Positions 24,167 to 36,911 of a stretch of 64,000 nt of DNA are shown here, in pieces (position 1 is the first letter of the stretch; each line of letters opens with the position of its first letter). The translations under genes and the position numbers were made by a program. The stretch covers positions 57,741,872 to 57,805,871 of the forward strand of contig CM046301.1 of NCBI GenBank assembly GCA_025267735.1. Direction: 5' to 3'. Source of the stretch: Mactra quadrangularis. Lineage: Eukaryota; Mollusca; Bivalvia; Venerida; Mactridae. A model generated the notes under the pieces. The model ran no database searches. It was not told where the DNA came from and saw nothing but the letters and a program-made list of their open reading frames with translations.

Positions 24167-27100
24167 TTAAGTATCTTTATATATAAAGTTTACGATCGCT
24201 TTAATTCCATTTAAGTTCATGTTGCAAGAGTATAGCCCTTGACCTGTACAATATCCAAGGTCAATAATGGCACCAAGTTGAGCAAACTTTTCATCAACTA
24301 ATACGCCATCACTGCTCATGTCCGGTAACGCTGCCTTTTCTTTGTGGTGGAAAATGAGAAGGGCTGTGTTGACATTAACTGAAAGAAAATAACATAAATA
24401 GTATGTCAAAATACATATATAAATTAACGGAGGCATGGTGCATACGAATTAAATGAAAGTGTACATGGTTTCTCCGGTATTTTTTGATTACATACACAAT
24501 TTATTACACATGTCAAAATATCGAATGTGATTAATACTGATTAACTGTAATGCAATACAGTTTGTTGAATGTTGGGAATAAAGTCAACACTAATATTTCT
24601 TCTCAAATCATGCTTTTTAAAACAACTTTTTTGTTTGTTTGGTTTTTACGGCGCACCAACACAAAAAGTTCATATCGCGCCGAATGCAATCAATGATACT
24701 ATTAATTCAAACGATATTAATGATGTAAAGCAAAACTTTTTTGTCTTTGTGTATATATTATATATATTATTAAATGTAGTTGCATACCATAAACAAAGCT
24801 AACAAAACTTACGCGTCAGATCAGCAATTGATTTTTCTACATCTGTTCCTAGACGACTTGTACATGCACAAATTGTAAGCAATGGACAATTTTGTATAAT
24901 TTCATCTTTGTTCGTTATATCAATAAATTCTACATCACAACTCAGACCATTTAAGTCAGAAGACAGATTCGATGTCAATGAATTAATTACATCAACAGGT
25001 ACGTCGTCTTCTTTTTGATACAGTTGAACTGAAAAACAACAACAAGAACTTTTTACAGAAATTATAACCATATCATTATGCAGCACATATTTTGTTACAT
25101 TAGTTATATATGCAAAGTTAATTGAGAATAACAACGCTTACTAGATTGTTACAGATAAATAAATACATATGATGGAATATGATATTTGAATCTTTGTCTT
25201 ATAAAAACACTCGATAATTATCATACATAAAATACAAGAGTGTATGAACGAAAAATTCCACTTTATGATGAAAGCAATTTAAATGGCATAAGACACGCTA
25301 ATGCTATGCTATGTTACACAATGTTTGAATTTGTTACATTAAGCAGAGGGTCGACAAATTGTTTATTAGTAAAAAAACCTTCTTTTTATGTCGAGTATAA
25401 ATAAGATAAAATAACTTAAAGTCTCCTTAAACCATTACCTTTTACAGATTTACGCATTGCCTCTTTTGGATTGGTAGATATATTTAGGTCTGTCATTTTG
25501 CTGTTCAGAGATTTAATTTCATTAAGGAGTTCCTTTTTCTCTTTTTCCATTTGCTGAATGCGTTGTTGCATTTCCTTACATTTCTTTCCAATGTCGGTAA
25601 ATAACACTGGGTTTTGAGATTTTACGTAGCTCAAATAAGTATCTTTTTCAACCAGCTGGGTTTCCAATTGAATTGCCTCTTCACGTAAATCCATAACGGC
25701 TTTACGTAGTTTTTCGTTCTCTTCTTTGATAGCATTCGCCATTGAATTCTGATCAACAATATGTTTATATCTGTTTACAAGAAATGCATCACATTGTTCT
25801 AAAATTCCCTTTAAAGCAATCAGCATTACGACATCAACATCTGAATCAATTTCCGTTTCCTTTTCATAGTTTTTGACAGGAAATATCGAATGTCTTGGTA
25901 GACCATATACATCTGCAACCTGTTAGTACGTAATAATATAAAAACAGTTTTATATCAAATTGTAAATTGTGATCGATATTATGTAATTATAATTACCAAT
26001 ATTTGTATCATTCTCCTTCTTATCATTTAGTGTTTACATTTCAAATAGTCAATTTCATCCTACCACATCAGATATAAGGTTACCACATGCAGCATTACGA
26101 AGTAATATTCTATGCAAATATCTTTAACACTGTTGTAGAGTGTAAAATCCACCTTTTAATCTTATTGTTCATGATTCATGTTTCAGACGAACTGACTATG
26201 ACTATCAAAGTTCTTTTTGGTTTTTAGTATATTCAATTAAAACTATTTTAATCGCTCGCATAAGTATTACAGCATAAGTTAAACATGGTAACAAACGAAT
26301 CTTAGTAAAAAAGCTAAGAGAGGGGTGTGCGTTTCGTATCAATTTCAGAACTTGTTCTGTGTAACAATGAACCGTAACCAAATATCATGAACTGTAATGA
26401 AAGTACTGATTTAACGGATGCGCTCATTATTTAACATTGTTGAATTAAAAGTGATAGAAATATCCAAAAGAGTTGTATTAGAATACCGCCTTCCAAGGTA
26501 ACAATTTGAAATACCTAGTGACAATATCACGATGAATGAACACACAGTTATAAAGATCAAAATTGTACTGTTAATTATTAGTAATTAATGTTATTAATTC
26601 ATCATATGAACCTATTTAAAGTATGATAAATACCTTGTCAACACATTGTGCTACTTTTGTACTATGGTACACATGTAATACGTCATTACTTGTATCTTCA
26701 CACAGTTTGTCCACTTTTGTAAGCACTCCAATCATAGGTATGTCTAGCGAAATAGAAATGACGTCAAAATAAAATTAATTATAAACTAAAATTAAAGTGT
26801 TTTATAATATACCAATAATTAAAGTGAGGAACATGTGTTTATTCACGTCAAAAAGCACTTTACAGCTTAAAAATTACCTTTACGGACTTGCATTATATAT
26901 ATACTTTAATAAATAACAATAAACAACTCGTAAAGATTCGTCGATACGTAATTTTTTTATTTGTATATGAGCAATTAAGTAAAACATGGTGCTGTAAAGA
27001 ACAGATAAGTTAGTTTTTTTTAATTATCTTATAACATTTAGTGAGTGTTTTTTTCTGTTCAGTTCAGCTTTTAAAAATATAGTGGAATACAATTGTATAT

Positions 27101-30100
27101 TCAAAATATAATCATGTCGGGCAGTGGATTCCATGAATAATGTAACACAAAACTCATTGTTGATTTACATTAATCATGTACCATATTTATAAAAAAGTAT
27201 CATGTTAATATAAACAAAACAGCGTATTGTTTGTCATGTCGTCCTAAAACATCACACATAGAAGCAAGCATAGCCAAATTGTAGGGATGGGTATCGCCGG
27301 AAATTTCGTATTGCGATATATTGCGATATCAAACAGCGTATTGCAATACGTATTGCGATATATTGGGAGTTCATAACATAAGCTTTTTTCAGCACCCATG
27401 CTTGTATTTGAATGACAATATGAAGATTCAACACAATTATACATTGTGAAAGCTTTATTTATCCCAATGCAACATTTAAGACTCAACTTTTGTTTGTAAA
27501 ATAAGCATTATTACAAATCTTACTTTAAATCGAAAGTCCATTTGCGACACATTGCTGATAGACTGATAGTGTCAGCATGCCAATTGTTAATTACATATTA
27601 AGCATTAACTCATTGCCATATAGAGCTTCCTCTGGTTTGCCTACTGCCAAAAAATAGGTAAAGCATCCACTGTAGTATACTGTATGCATGGATGTGTACT
27701 GGGAAGTGTGCACGTGTTGCAACAAACTTGATCCCTACTTAGTTTCTTAGTGGTTAGAATGATTTGTAGCTATTTATTTATGATACAATAAGGACAAAAG
27801 ATGTAGGATACAAAATTTCCTATATCGTCATATATTTCTTATACAACTTATTGAAACAGTTTACACATTTTAAATGATGTGTTAAAGACATTGCAGAATT
27901 TCAAAGGATGTGTTAAAGACATTGCAGAATTTCAAAGATTCTAATAGCTGGCATTAGTTTAAGAGACTATAAGTGCCACTATTTTCATTTATTGTCATAT
28001 AATAAAGTTAAGCTCTAATACATGTTTAAATAGATGGACGTCACTGATAAGTCCAAAAGGCAGACGCGTAAGCCAGACGATAAAATATTACCACTAAATA
28101 AAATCCTTCTTTGTTGTATATAAAAAGTCTCATTTTCAATGTCAAATTACAGTATGACCCAGGGAAGTTAGATACCCCAAACCATATATAGGCTGAAAGA
28201 TCTACCTATTCCCCTCAAACTTATCAGTATTAGAAAAAAAGTTACTTTACAAATAAGAAAATAAATTTCGATTGAAAGTTCCCTACCATGAAAATGTCCT
28301 GTTTTTTAACTCTTCACCAGCCGTACAGAGTCATCTCCCCTATTAACCAGTTTTCGCGACTAAACAAACCAGATCCATTGATTATTTGCATACTTTCATA
28401 GGAAAAGCATAGTCAAAGACATGCATACTATTCAATATTAAAAAGCACCACAAATGAGGTACCCATGCACTCTCAAAAAATAAATAAGCATTAAACATTT
28501 GTCACACTTTCTATTTCCGGTAAATGCTCGCTTTCGGTTACCATTTAGTGGTATGTAACCTTTATGGTCATTCGGAACACCTCGATCGTTCATTGAAAAT
28601 TAATCCTTAGTTATTGTGTGAATGGCCGAGTAATTCCGAAAGTTGTTCAGTTGTATCTAACAAAGGGTACGGAAATTCCCGATGTTTTACGCTTGCCCAT
28701 ATTTGACTTACGATAGTTTTTATCTTAAGCTCGCAACTGGATAGTCCAGCTAGCATATCAAACAGAAAACCAGAGAGGCCTAGGTTGATTCCCTTACCAA
28801 GTATATAGCGCGTCTTCTTTCAATTTCGGTTTTGTATAAAAACCTGACAAATCGGAACGGAACGGATAAATGTACGCAATATAAAGAGCTTGGATTTATT
28901 TCAATAAAATTCAAAAACCACAGATGTAACTTTATTTTTTTATACGGTATGTATTATCTAAAGTTTATTGAAAAAACGGGAATAATAGACGATTTAAATA
29001 ACATGTTTGAGTTGAACCATCTTTTGTTGGGCTGTATTTTGAAAAGCGATATGTAGTTAAACGACTATACAGTGATTTTTTCACTTTTTTATTTCTTTGC
29101 GCCAAAATGTTTATTTAAACACTGTGGGTATGCATTTGAAGCTGTCTTTAACATTACAACCATATGGTTTTATTGTATGAAGTTTCTCAATCCATACGCC
29201 CTCCGCTAGTTGTCGTTCTGTTCGTTCGGCTGCATACGTTTTCTGTAGAACACCAAATGCAACATCCTTCTCCGTATGTCCCAACAATCCAAAATGCGCA
29301 TTTATAGGTCGATCTTTCTTAAGTCTTACGTCCCTTAGATGTTCCGTCATCCTCGTGCCTAACTCCCTTTCCGTTTCCCCGACATATACAGGAGATTGGC
29401 ATCGTGTACATAAGATAACATATACTATATTTCTTACACGCATTTAGTACTTCGTAGCAGACCGCTTCATAGGAAATTGCCACGAAGCGATACGAAAAAC
29501 ACGCATTGAGGAACGGGCTCTAGTTTAAAATGAATTTCAATTTGACAACGAGCTTTTAGACGGCAATATATTTAAAACAACGAATCTCTGAGTTAAAGAA
29601 GAACGGTCATACTTTCTGGCTTTATAACAGGTCAATCTATTTTTTTCATCATTGGCGCGGTCCCTGATTAGATCTAAACCTTTTTGAAATATAAACGAAA
29701 ATCTTTATATTATCTTTTGTCCAATGTAATTCCAAAGGGAATATAGAAATATTTTTTTATAGTAAACGATACGTAGCAATTTTTCTTCTTGCTCGTCTTT
29801 TAAAATGGCTGCACACCATAGTGAACAGGTTTCTTTTTCAATAAGTCTGTTTCATTTAATGCACATATTTTGTCGGAGCAGTTAAAGTTGATAAATGTGG
29901 TCACAGATTGATGATTATATTTTTCATTTGTTACAATTTAGAACTTTTGTTTGTGAAAGTTACCGACTTGAATTTGATAGCTTTACTTGAACCCCTTTGC
30001 GCGTTGTGTAGAACTTGTGTACACGCTACGAAAAGCGCATTTCAAAAAGCGTTACGTAGCGACTTTCTTTAGGAACGGGCACCTAGTTCGACAAAGCGCA

Positions 30101-33100
30101 GTATGAGACTGCCCAGACTAAATGAACGTACTTACTTATTATTAAAACGCCGTAGTGATCCAAGTACGAGAAAACAATTCGAATCTACGCACAAAGTTAT
30201 GACGTAACCAATAATTGTACCCAATTATTCGACACAGAGTCAATTATATGTTATTACTTTTGTACAATAAGGCCATACTAAATTTATTCTTTGTTTTGCG
30301 ATTGGTCAAAATGTTTTAACAATGTAACCAAGCAAAAGAAAACAACAAAAAAGTGAGTGAAAAAAAACATGACATAACTAACAAATTAATTTTGTAATTA
30401 TCTATATACGTAATAAGGGACCATAGTCAGTTATTTCCCCTTGCATACTCTTCAAATATGTAGGTCCACTTAGTTTAATTACTCAGATTTTACCCTTACT
30501 TTGCAATGTCAATCTGCCAGTAAAGAACTATCTTAATTTCATCACTTTTGTTAATATCGTATTCAACAATATTGAATTTATCGTATATTTTAAATGATAA
30601 CCCTTCAAATTCAATTTACAATAATGCAATTCAAATGTCTTCTTTTGTCCCAGAGTGTTTGGAGATGTTAAGCTTTATAGGAACGCTTTGGAAAATCGCA
30701 AAAGGTTTAGAAAATGTTCAGGCGACATCAAAAGACAACAATAAAGCGTTTATTTATTCGGGAACTCGATTATGTATGTCCCATTGATCTAATATTTGAA
30801 GAACATTTTTCTATTAATTCAGATATGAATTTATCTATGATGCCCTTTCTCTATTGAGCATTAGATATAGAGGGAAAATGCGGACAACAATTTAAAGGAT
30901 AAGAGTAAAAAATGCGGACGCGTACAAAATAAGAAAAGGTTAAGATTGAAATAAAATATTAATGATGCCAACTAAAGTTTACGAAAACATTTATTCTTTT
31001 CGTCAAATGTCAAATAATAAAAATATTCATCAGTTCCAACACCTCTTCTTAATGTTAAACTAAAGTCGTCACAGGTAGATATGTGATATGTCAATAATGT
31101 TTATTCTAGTACTTTATGCTAAAATAGATTAAAGGAAAACCAGAAATGTAATAGATTCTGGTCAAATTCGGCCACAAATCATGCAAAACAGGTTCGAGTA
31201 TGCAATTTAGTCTATTAGATTAAGATAAAAATATCGCGATATATTGCGGGACCGTACCGGTACGCATTGTGTTTGAGACGTATTGCGATATACCGGTTTA
31301 CCGGTATTATCGCCCATCCCTACCAAATTGCAATATAGTTGGGCTTGTAATCAAACGATACACAATTCCACATATTTGGGGAAAGAACCCGTTTTTCTTG
31401 TTCAATACTAGGGGACCATGAAGCCTACCCGGGCTTGATTAGGTTATAACAAATTATTCGATCGAAATCAATTGATAATAAATATTAAACACAAAAACAT
31501 ACGTAACGAAAATTACCTCTTTGATTCATAACACATCGCAGTTCTTTAATATTGTTAACAATGTCACAACTAGCATCTAAAGCATCCACAACAGAAGAAT
31601 CAATTACAACTGCAACACAATGTATGGTATGAAAAATACGTGGTTTGTTTTCAAATCCTGGACTATCATAGTGTACTTCACCACTGGGATCTAGCTGTAA
31701 ATGTAAATGAAATCATGAGTACAGCGAGTAGCGCTTAAACGCCTATAAGGTTTGTGATACATAACATAATACTTCAGTAGTAGGACGCGCTTAGGGGCAT
31801 AAAGGTCCCCGCTAGGGGCATTGCTAATTTCATTCAGCAAGAAACTAACATACAGTTGATCCACCACACCAAGGTGTAAATTGTTACTGTAGGAAATCAC
31901 CTGCCTGAAGGTGATTTCAGTGATCATGGGTTATCATGAAAGATTGTAAAGTTGACTGAAGATTTATATGAATGTATATTCTTAAACAGTGTGCTTTGCC
32001 TTTGAATAACATATACAGATGTACACTTAACATTTGAGGAAATATAGAAAACATCTAACAACAACAATATGACACGATAATAAGTTTGCACTGTCAATAA
32101 GCCTCAGTATAAAGAAAACATTCTATTGTATGGCCTAATTTAAAAACAGAAATTATAGAATGTATGTTTATTTTATCTTACACCAAACTTGTCAGGAATA
32201 TTTCCTTCTAAAATATATTTCATATTCTCTGAAGTCATAAAGTGTTTGTCTTCAAGTCCTCTCATATCCCATATCTTAAAGTTAAGCTCTTGCTTATCAT
32301 TGGTCATTACAGGATATTTTGTCAACTGAAAAAACACAATCAAGATGGATCAATACAATACAACGATATTTATAAGATACAATAAGTTTAACAGTCTCAT
32401 ATATTGCTCAATATTAACTTGAAAGCACAATATTTGGTACATTATGTATGGAATACCAAAATAAAACACTTCAACCAAAAGTTTAGTTGACTAGAGCACT
32501 CATTTAGAGCAATGTAAAACTCACAAAACATACAATACAAATAACATAATTTTTATGTCACATAATCAAGGTTAGAGAATGTATTTAATTTTTTCATGAA
32601 AAAGATAAGATTTAACATACAAAATAGAACAATGATTTTAATATCATCTGAGTGTAATCAACTAACATAATAAGTAATGCAGAGGACACACATGAACCTA
32701 GTAAACAAAATCACACAAATGAATCTGCCACCAAATCGTGATGAATTTCCTAACAAAAGGTGTAGAAATGTAACTTAGAACATACACAGTATTGGTCATA
32801 AACATAATATTCATGATTATGTCCCTTTATATTGAATGAATTTTAAAACTTTTATCTGGTGATCATCATCTTGTATGAAGGTATGTACGAGTACGTCAGT
32901 TATTTTCTTATCAGAACAAAAAAGAACAGAACATGTTCTTCATTTAACCTAGATTATATACAGCATGGATACACACTATCAATGAAATAGTATACACCTC
33001 AACCAGTAAATGATCACAATGCTCTGCAACATGGTTAGTTGCTAGCTAATACTAAACAATAAGTCGTCAAGTTTATCGTCAAGGAGTCGTTATGATCATG

Positions 33101-33956
33101 ACAACTGCACATCTAGCAATCAGTAGACAAGATAAAAATGGTGAAAAACAGTATACATGTACATGCACTTACGTAAAATATGTGACATTTGCGTAATTGC
33201 ATACATTTGCCGTTTAACTGAATGTAAAGTTGACATACGTAATACAAACCTTAGATGTTAAACTGTGAGAAGTACATCCACTCCTTGCAGGTGCAAATGG
33301 CTTTTTCATAAATGTTGAAATTATTGTATTATAAAAGCTTGACTTGCCAGCACTTATACCTCCCAACAGTAGAATGTTAACTTGTGGAAATTCCACATCG
33401 GAAGGGAACAGACCATCTATAGGTTTATACTTGATTATTTCTGCCATCAGTCGATCTCTTGCCTATCAAAAAACAATATGTCAAGTGCGCATTAATATAA
33501 CAAACTGTTTACATGACAAATACAACCTATTATACACGTTTTATATTTAATTCTTATAACAGGGTTTATTATCTCATCCCCTCCGATTGTATAAGTATGA
33601 AACATGTTGTATTATTCATAATTTCCTCACAATGACAAACAAATGTAGAATAGTTACAAGGGAGCAAATTTTCCAAATAGAAGCACTGAACATTTAAAAC
33701 TTTTAAAATCAATACAAATGACTTAAAAGTCTAAGTGTTGCCAAACATTTATGATAGGCATCGAATTACAGAATATGTATTTTAAATAATTATCAAACTA
33801 GTTTATCATGTAGACTTCTAGTTTGTCATACAAAGCTAATCTAAATGGAAAAACTCGTACCTGTTTTTTGTCCTTCAAAGGAATAGTTGCCCTCCATTGT
33901 TTGGTATTGCTTTTTACTGTGACGACCTCTTCTTTCACCACCTCTGCTTCAGCCAT
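24167..33956 (-). CDS. IFI44L-like: IFI44L-like GTPase copy B (8 exons, 549 aa)
   Basis: Exons in gene order: 33861-33956, 33250-33462, 32182-32325, 31517-31694, 26634-26743, 25439-25919, 24813-25028, 24167-24378. All junctions are GT-AG, phases agree, and the sum is 1650 bp. Residues 1-32 are an N-terminal leader with a KQWRATIPLK end. Residues 33-247 are the GTPase domain: P-loop GGISAGKS at 66-73, DMRG at 123-126, TKVD at 219-222. The YGLPRHSIFPVKNY segment after it is typical of IFI44-type proteins. Residues 300-395 form a long coiled coil. Residues 408-549 are a C-terminal alpha/beta-looking module (ICACTSRLGTDVEKS, then LLIFHHKEKAALP and LGAIIDLGY). IFI44/IFI44L proteins are cytosolic, interferon-inducible GTP-binding proteins linked to antiviral defence in vertebrates; I infer an immune role here. 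I do not recognise the C-terminal module from vertebrate IFI44. No signal peptide or membrane segment. Confidence 0.88.
24631..24730. repeat. SINE-like tail repeat in intron 7 of copy B
   Basis: TTTGTTTGTTTGGTTTTTAC, GGCGCACCAAC and CATATCGCGCCG match the repeat at 5810-5912. It lies between exons 7 and 8, where copy A carries a full family A SINE. Confidence 0.55.
27876..27937 (+). repeat. 31-bp direct tandem repeat, two units
   Basis: Two identical 31-bp units beginning GATGTGTTAAAGACATTGCA lie head to tail (27876-27906, 27907-27937) inside the hAT element. Confidence 0.8.
29111..29443 (-). pseudogene. GIY-YIG endonuclease fragment, Penelope-like element
   Basis: A 110-residue ORF starts with an NIVYVILCTRC...VYVGETERELGTRMTEH pattern. 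This is the GIY-YIG signature (YV, then YVG, with Arg and His after it) preceded by a Cys pair. It continues with a GHTEKDVAF segment and an E-R-x-x-AE-x-x-WI-x-KLHTIKPYG block. This arrangement is typical of the C-terminal endonuclease of Penelope-like retroelements. The reverse transcriptase part that should lie upstream, at higher coordinates, is not readable, so this is a 5'-truncated relic nested in the hAT element. The domain itself has no stop. Confidence 0.72.
31771..31963 (+). mobile_element. SINE family C, decayed copy in intron 3 of copy B
   Basis: It shares GGGGCATTGCTAATTTC, CAGCAAGAAACTAAC and ATCACCTGCCTGAAGGTGAT with the copy at 15.5 kb. It is in the same orientation and at the same distance from exon 4. 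The tRNA-like head is badly eroded. Confidence 0.65.
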
Positions 33957-34486
33957 TGTTAATATGCTCAGCTTAAGGGAAACTATATATTAGATACGGA
34001 AATCACAATTATAGGAAACAAATTATACATAAAATCAAAGACTTTGTAAAACCACGAAATGGTGCGGATGCAGGATTTCCTTTAGAAGCCTTTGAAGATG
34101 ACTTAAATGTTGGCTTTTAAAGGGACAGGGGTGCTCACTTAACCAACTCATTGCAACGTAATCATTACATGAAGACTGTTATGAAATGTAATCAGTAAAA
34201 GTCTCCATCCTGCAAGACGTTTTGTGCAAGAACGGTCTTATTGACTTTTGTTCGGAGACGCGAGGCATCATGGGTAAAACTGTTTATTTACCTGAAAACA
34301 CGTAGCAATGGTTACATTCTAATAATTTCTCCGTTCAACTGTTCTGAACGAATAGAGTATGACTTGATACCTACTTAATAAAATTAAACTATCAAACCAA
34401 TTATTTACAATAAAGCTAACTTTTACACCGATTGTTAAACCTCCACGTAAACGTGTTTACTTCTGTCATTCTTTACATAGACAATT

Positions 34487-34496
34487 GAAATCGAAA
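34487..34496 (+). promoter_or_regulatory. ISRE/IRF-like site upstream of copy B
   Basis: GAAATCGAAA, in TTGAAATCGAAAGTTG, lies 0.53 kb upstream of the copy B start codon. It fits GAAAnnGAAA with the GTT extension common in IRF sites. Confidence 0.45.
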
Positions 34497-34539
34497 GTTG
34501 AATACACAGTTTGACAATTAATCTGTACCTATAGGCAAA

Positions 34540-34640
34540 GGCGGATCCAGCGGGGGAAGGGGGTCAGGGGATCCGGACCCCCCTAGAATTTTGCAAATGT
34601 ACCTGTATATATACGACAGATAGTAAAATTATTGCTATAA
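34540..34640. repeat. end of a GGATCC/G-run DNA repeat
   Basis: GGCGGATCCAGCGGGGGAAG, then GGGGGTCAGGGG and a C-run, then CAAATGTACCTGT. It matches the left part of the element at 41382-41709 (GGATCCATCGGGGGGTCAGG...AACGTACCTGT). The opposite end is not seen here, so this copy is truncated. Confidence 0.5.
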
Positions 34641-35047
34641 AAAGACAATGATTATCGAATCTCTCTCTTTAGCCTCTAACCTCTAGAATGTATAAAATTT
34701 GCAACATTATTAATTACGAACAAAAATGCAGTACTACTTACTGCTCGACAGGTACCGATTAGCTAAGGAATTTAGAAATTACACGATTTGAGCCCAAAAA
34801 TGTTTTTTTCTTCAAAAATAGGCCTAGGGTGTTAGTCTGAACTCGCGACAACCGCATGTGCACGGATAGTACAGGTCCTTTCCATACGTTGTACATGCGG
34901 ATTCTTAGATGTCTTAACTATAATATTTACATTGATAATATTTATATGCATTACATCAGTTGCGCATTGAATATTAACTTTTTCCTACAATGTATTCCGC
35001 TGTCACAGGGTCAATAAACATTCGCTAGGATGAACGTAACGATCTAC

Positions 35048-35057
35048 TTTCGGTTTC
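35048..35057 (-). promoter_or_regulatory. ISRE/IRF-like site TTTCGGTTTC upstream of copy B
   Basis: Found in GATCTACTTTCGGTTTCGAT, 1.1 kb upstream of the copy B start. It is identical over 14 bases to the site at 35198 and nearly identical to that at 3395. The copy A promoter has the aligned site TTTCGTTTTC at 20190. Confidence 0.5.
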
Positions 35058-35197
35058 GATTAGCAACCTGAATTTAGTACAAAAAAAAAAACAACAAACT
35101 CTCCATAATTTAATTAGAATCATTATCAGGAACACAAAATATAGATATTTTCATTAACTCTGCAATTCAATCACGATACAAATCTGTTGAGATCTAC

Positions 35198-35207
35198 TTT
35201 CGGTTTC
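35198..35207 (-). promoter_or_regulatory. second ISRE/IRF-like site TTTCGGTTTC upstream of copy B
   Basis: Found in GATCTACTTTCGGTTTCGAA, 150 bp beyond the previous site. The aligned copy A sequence at about 20333 keeps CGGTTTCGAATGG but has lost the first TTTC, so this site is intact only in copy B. Confidence 0.45.
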
Positions 35208-35899
35208 GAATGGTCACATGATTAAAAAACAATCAATGGATTATAAACACTTAATATAATATAGTATCAAAATGATTCATGTTTTAAACAGGGACAAATG
35301 CTCACGAAAAATATCAACAAAAATATGTTAAAAAGTACAAACTACTTACTTCTCTCTAAAATGATATTAAACTCTCGTATCTCCGTTTAAACGTTATCGT
35401 AAACTTCTGACATACACAAGCATTACATAAAAATATATGTGTATTCGTTTGTTGGGATCCCTATAATCTCGTCATTTGACATCAGGTTTTACTATAAAAA
35501 ATGATGTACATCTATACATATCTGACCGCACAGTATTTTGACTTTAATATAAACTCCAAATGCAGTGTATACTATACGTTTATATTTATATCTTAAACTT
35601 TTATTACATGTAAATATGTATTTATGCTATATTTAGTATACACGCCTCGGCGAATATCTTGTTCTAATTTTTGATAACTTGTAAACTTCAAATCGATATT
35701 ATGGTACGATTAATAACATTCTTGGAGTTATAGATTATGGATTGGAAATGAATAAAATGTATACACAAGCATGTGCAAAATAACAGCATTTACTGTATGC
35801 AACATAAAAACGAAAGTAGTTACTTTTTGAAACGAAAGTAGATGAATGCTGTGATGTTTAAAAATTCTTATCCGGTCCTGGTCCGGATTTTATTTCAAA

Positions 35900-36911
35900 T
35901 AATCATTTATTGTATCACCGGGACGGGGAACAAAATTGCATAGACAAATTCAAGAATCTAGTCTAAGAATATGTATAACACATAGAATAATTGTCAGCAT
36001 AAATCAACGCAAAACCGTGTTTTTTAAACTCAAATTAGGTATAGTCTAATTTTTCTCAACTGCCAAAGTTTGAATAATTTCACGGTCTTTGAATACACAC
36101 TATCACAATATCACGAGTGTCAGACAAAGAACATGAAGTCACTGTGAAAATAATCATGTTTAGACGGTTAAGAAAAAAAGAAGTATAGCTTAAGGTAAGC
36201 TTAAAGGATCGTTGAATATCCGTCGTGCGTACTTCCATACATGAAAGTTTGTGGAAAACCCAGTAGTAACATTAAAAAAGTTACCTCATTTGTCATCAAA
36301 CTTTGTGAGGATGCTTTACTAAGCAATTGTTCGAATGACTTCGAAAATGGGTCATCTTCAAATCTATAACAAGGTAACCGTAGCCAAAAATATAAAAATC
36401 TTGTAAAACTCTAGTGGCTACTTTTTATCAAAATATCCTGAAAATTGGTGTAAATAGTTGTTATGATTACTTCTAGTTCAAGATCTAATAAAGGTCACCG
36501 TGGATCAGAAATATGTCACACAGCCTTCACTCAGGTGATAAAAGGCTAACATCGCCATCTTGTTCAACGGTAGCTAGACGAGTTAAGAAATGGCACATCG
36601 ATATGATTAAATAACTGGAGCACTTTCTTCACCTGATGAAAACTAATGTTTTACTGTATTTTTGATAATGTTTGTATATAGCTTCCTGATGCACAGTATC
36701 TATTGTACATCTACACGGCATTGCTACTCTCCAAATGTGGAGGAAATCAAATAGTTAACCTTCATGTGAAGCTCAATACACATGAACATGTGTATGACAA
36801 ACGTTTTGTGAATTTGAGTTTGACTTCTATAGTGTTCATTATTAAACAGGTTGATACAATGTACGTCTATGAACTGTATGTTAAATTTGTGCTCAAAGAA
36901 AATTAGTATTG
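35900..36911. other. intergenic stretch, no gene seen
   Basis: No supported ORF. Around 36350-36560 the text (AAGGTCACCGTGGATCAGAAA and neighbours) looks like part of a dispersed repeat, but I could not define its ends. Confidence 0.4.

Larger units (their letters stand above)
27282..31322. mobile_element. 4.0-kb hAT-type transposon in intron 4 of copy B
   Basis: The ends are TAGGGATGGGTATCGCCGG and ATTATCGCCCATCCCTA, terminal inverted repeats of about 15 bp. Next to each end is TATTGCGATATA-type sequence. An exact 8-bp target duplication, CCAAATTG, flanks it (27274-27281 and 31323-31330); 8 bp is the hAT hallmark. Copy A has the unfilled site in the same intron at about 14979 (CCAAAATTCAATATTGTTGG). 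I found no hAT transposase ORF, so it is non-autonomous or decayed. It carries a nested Penelope-type fragment at 29.1-29.4 kb. Confidence 0.82.
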
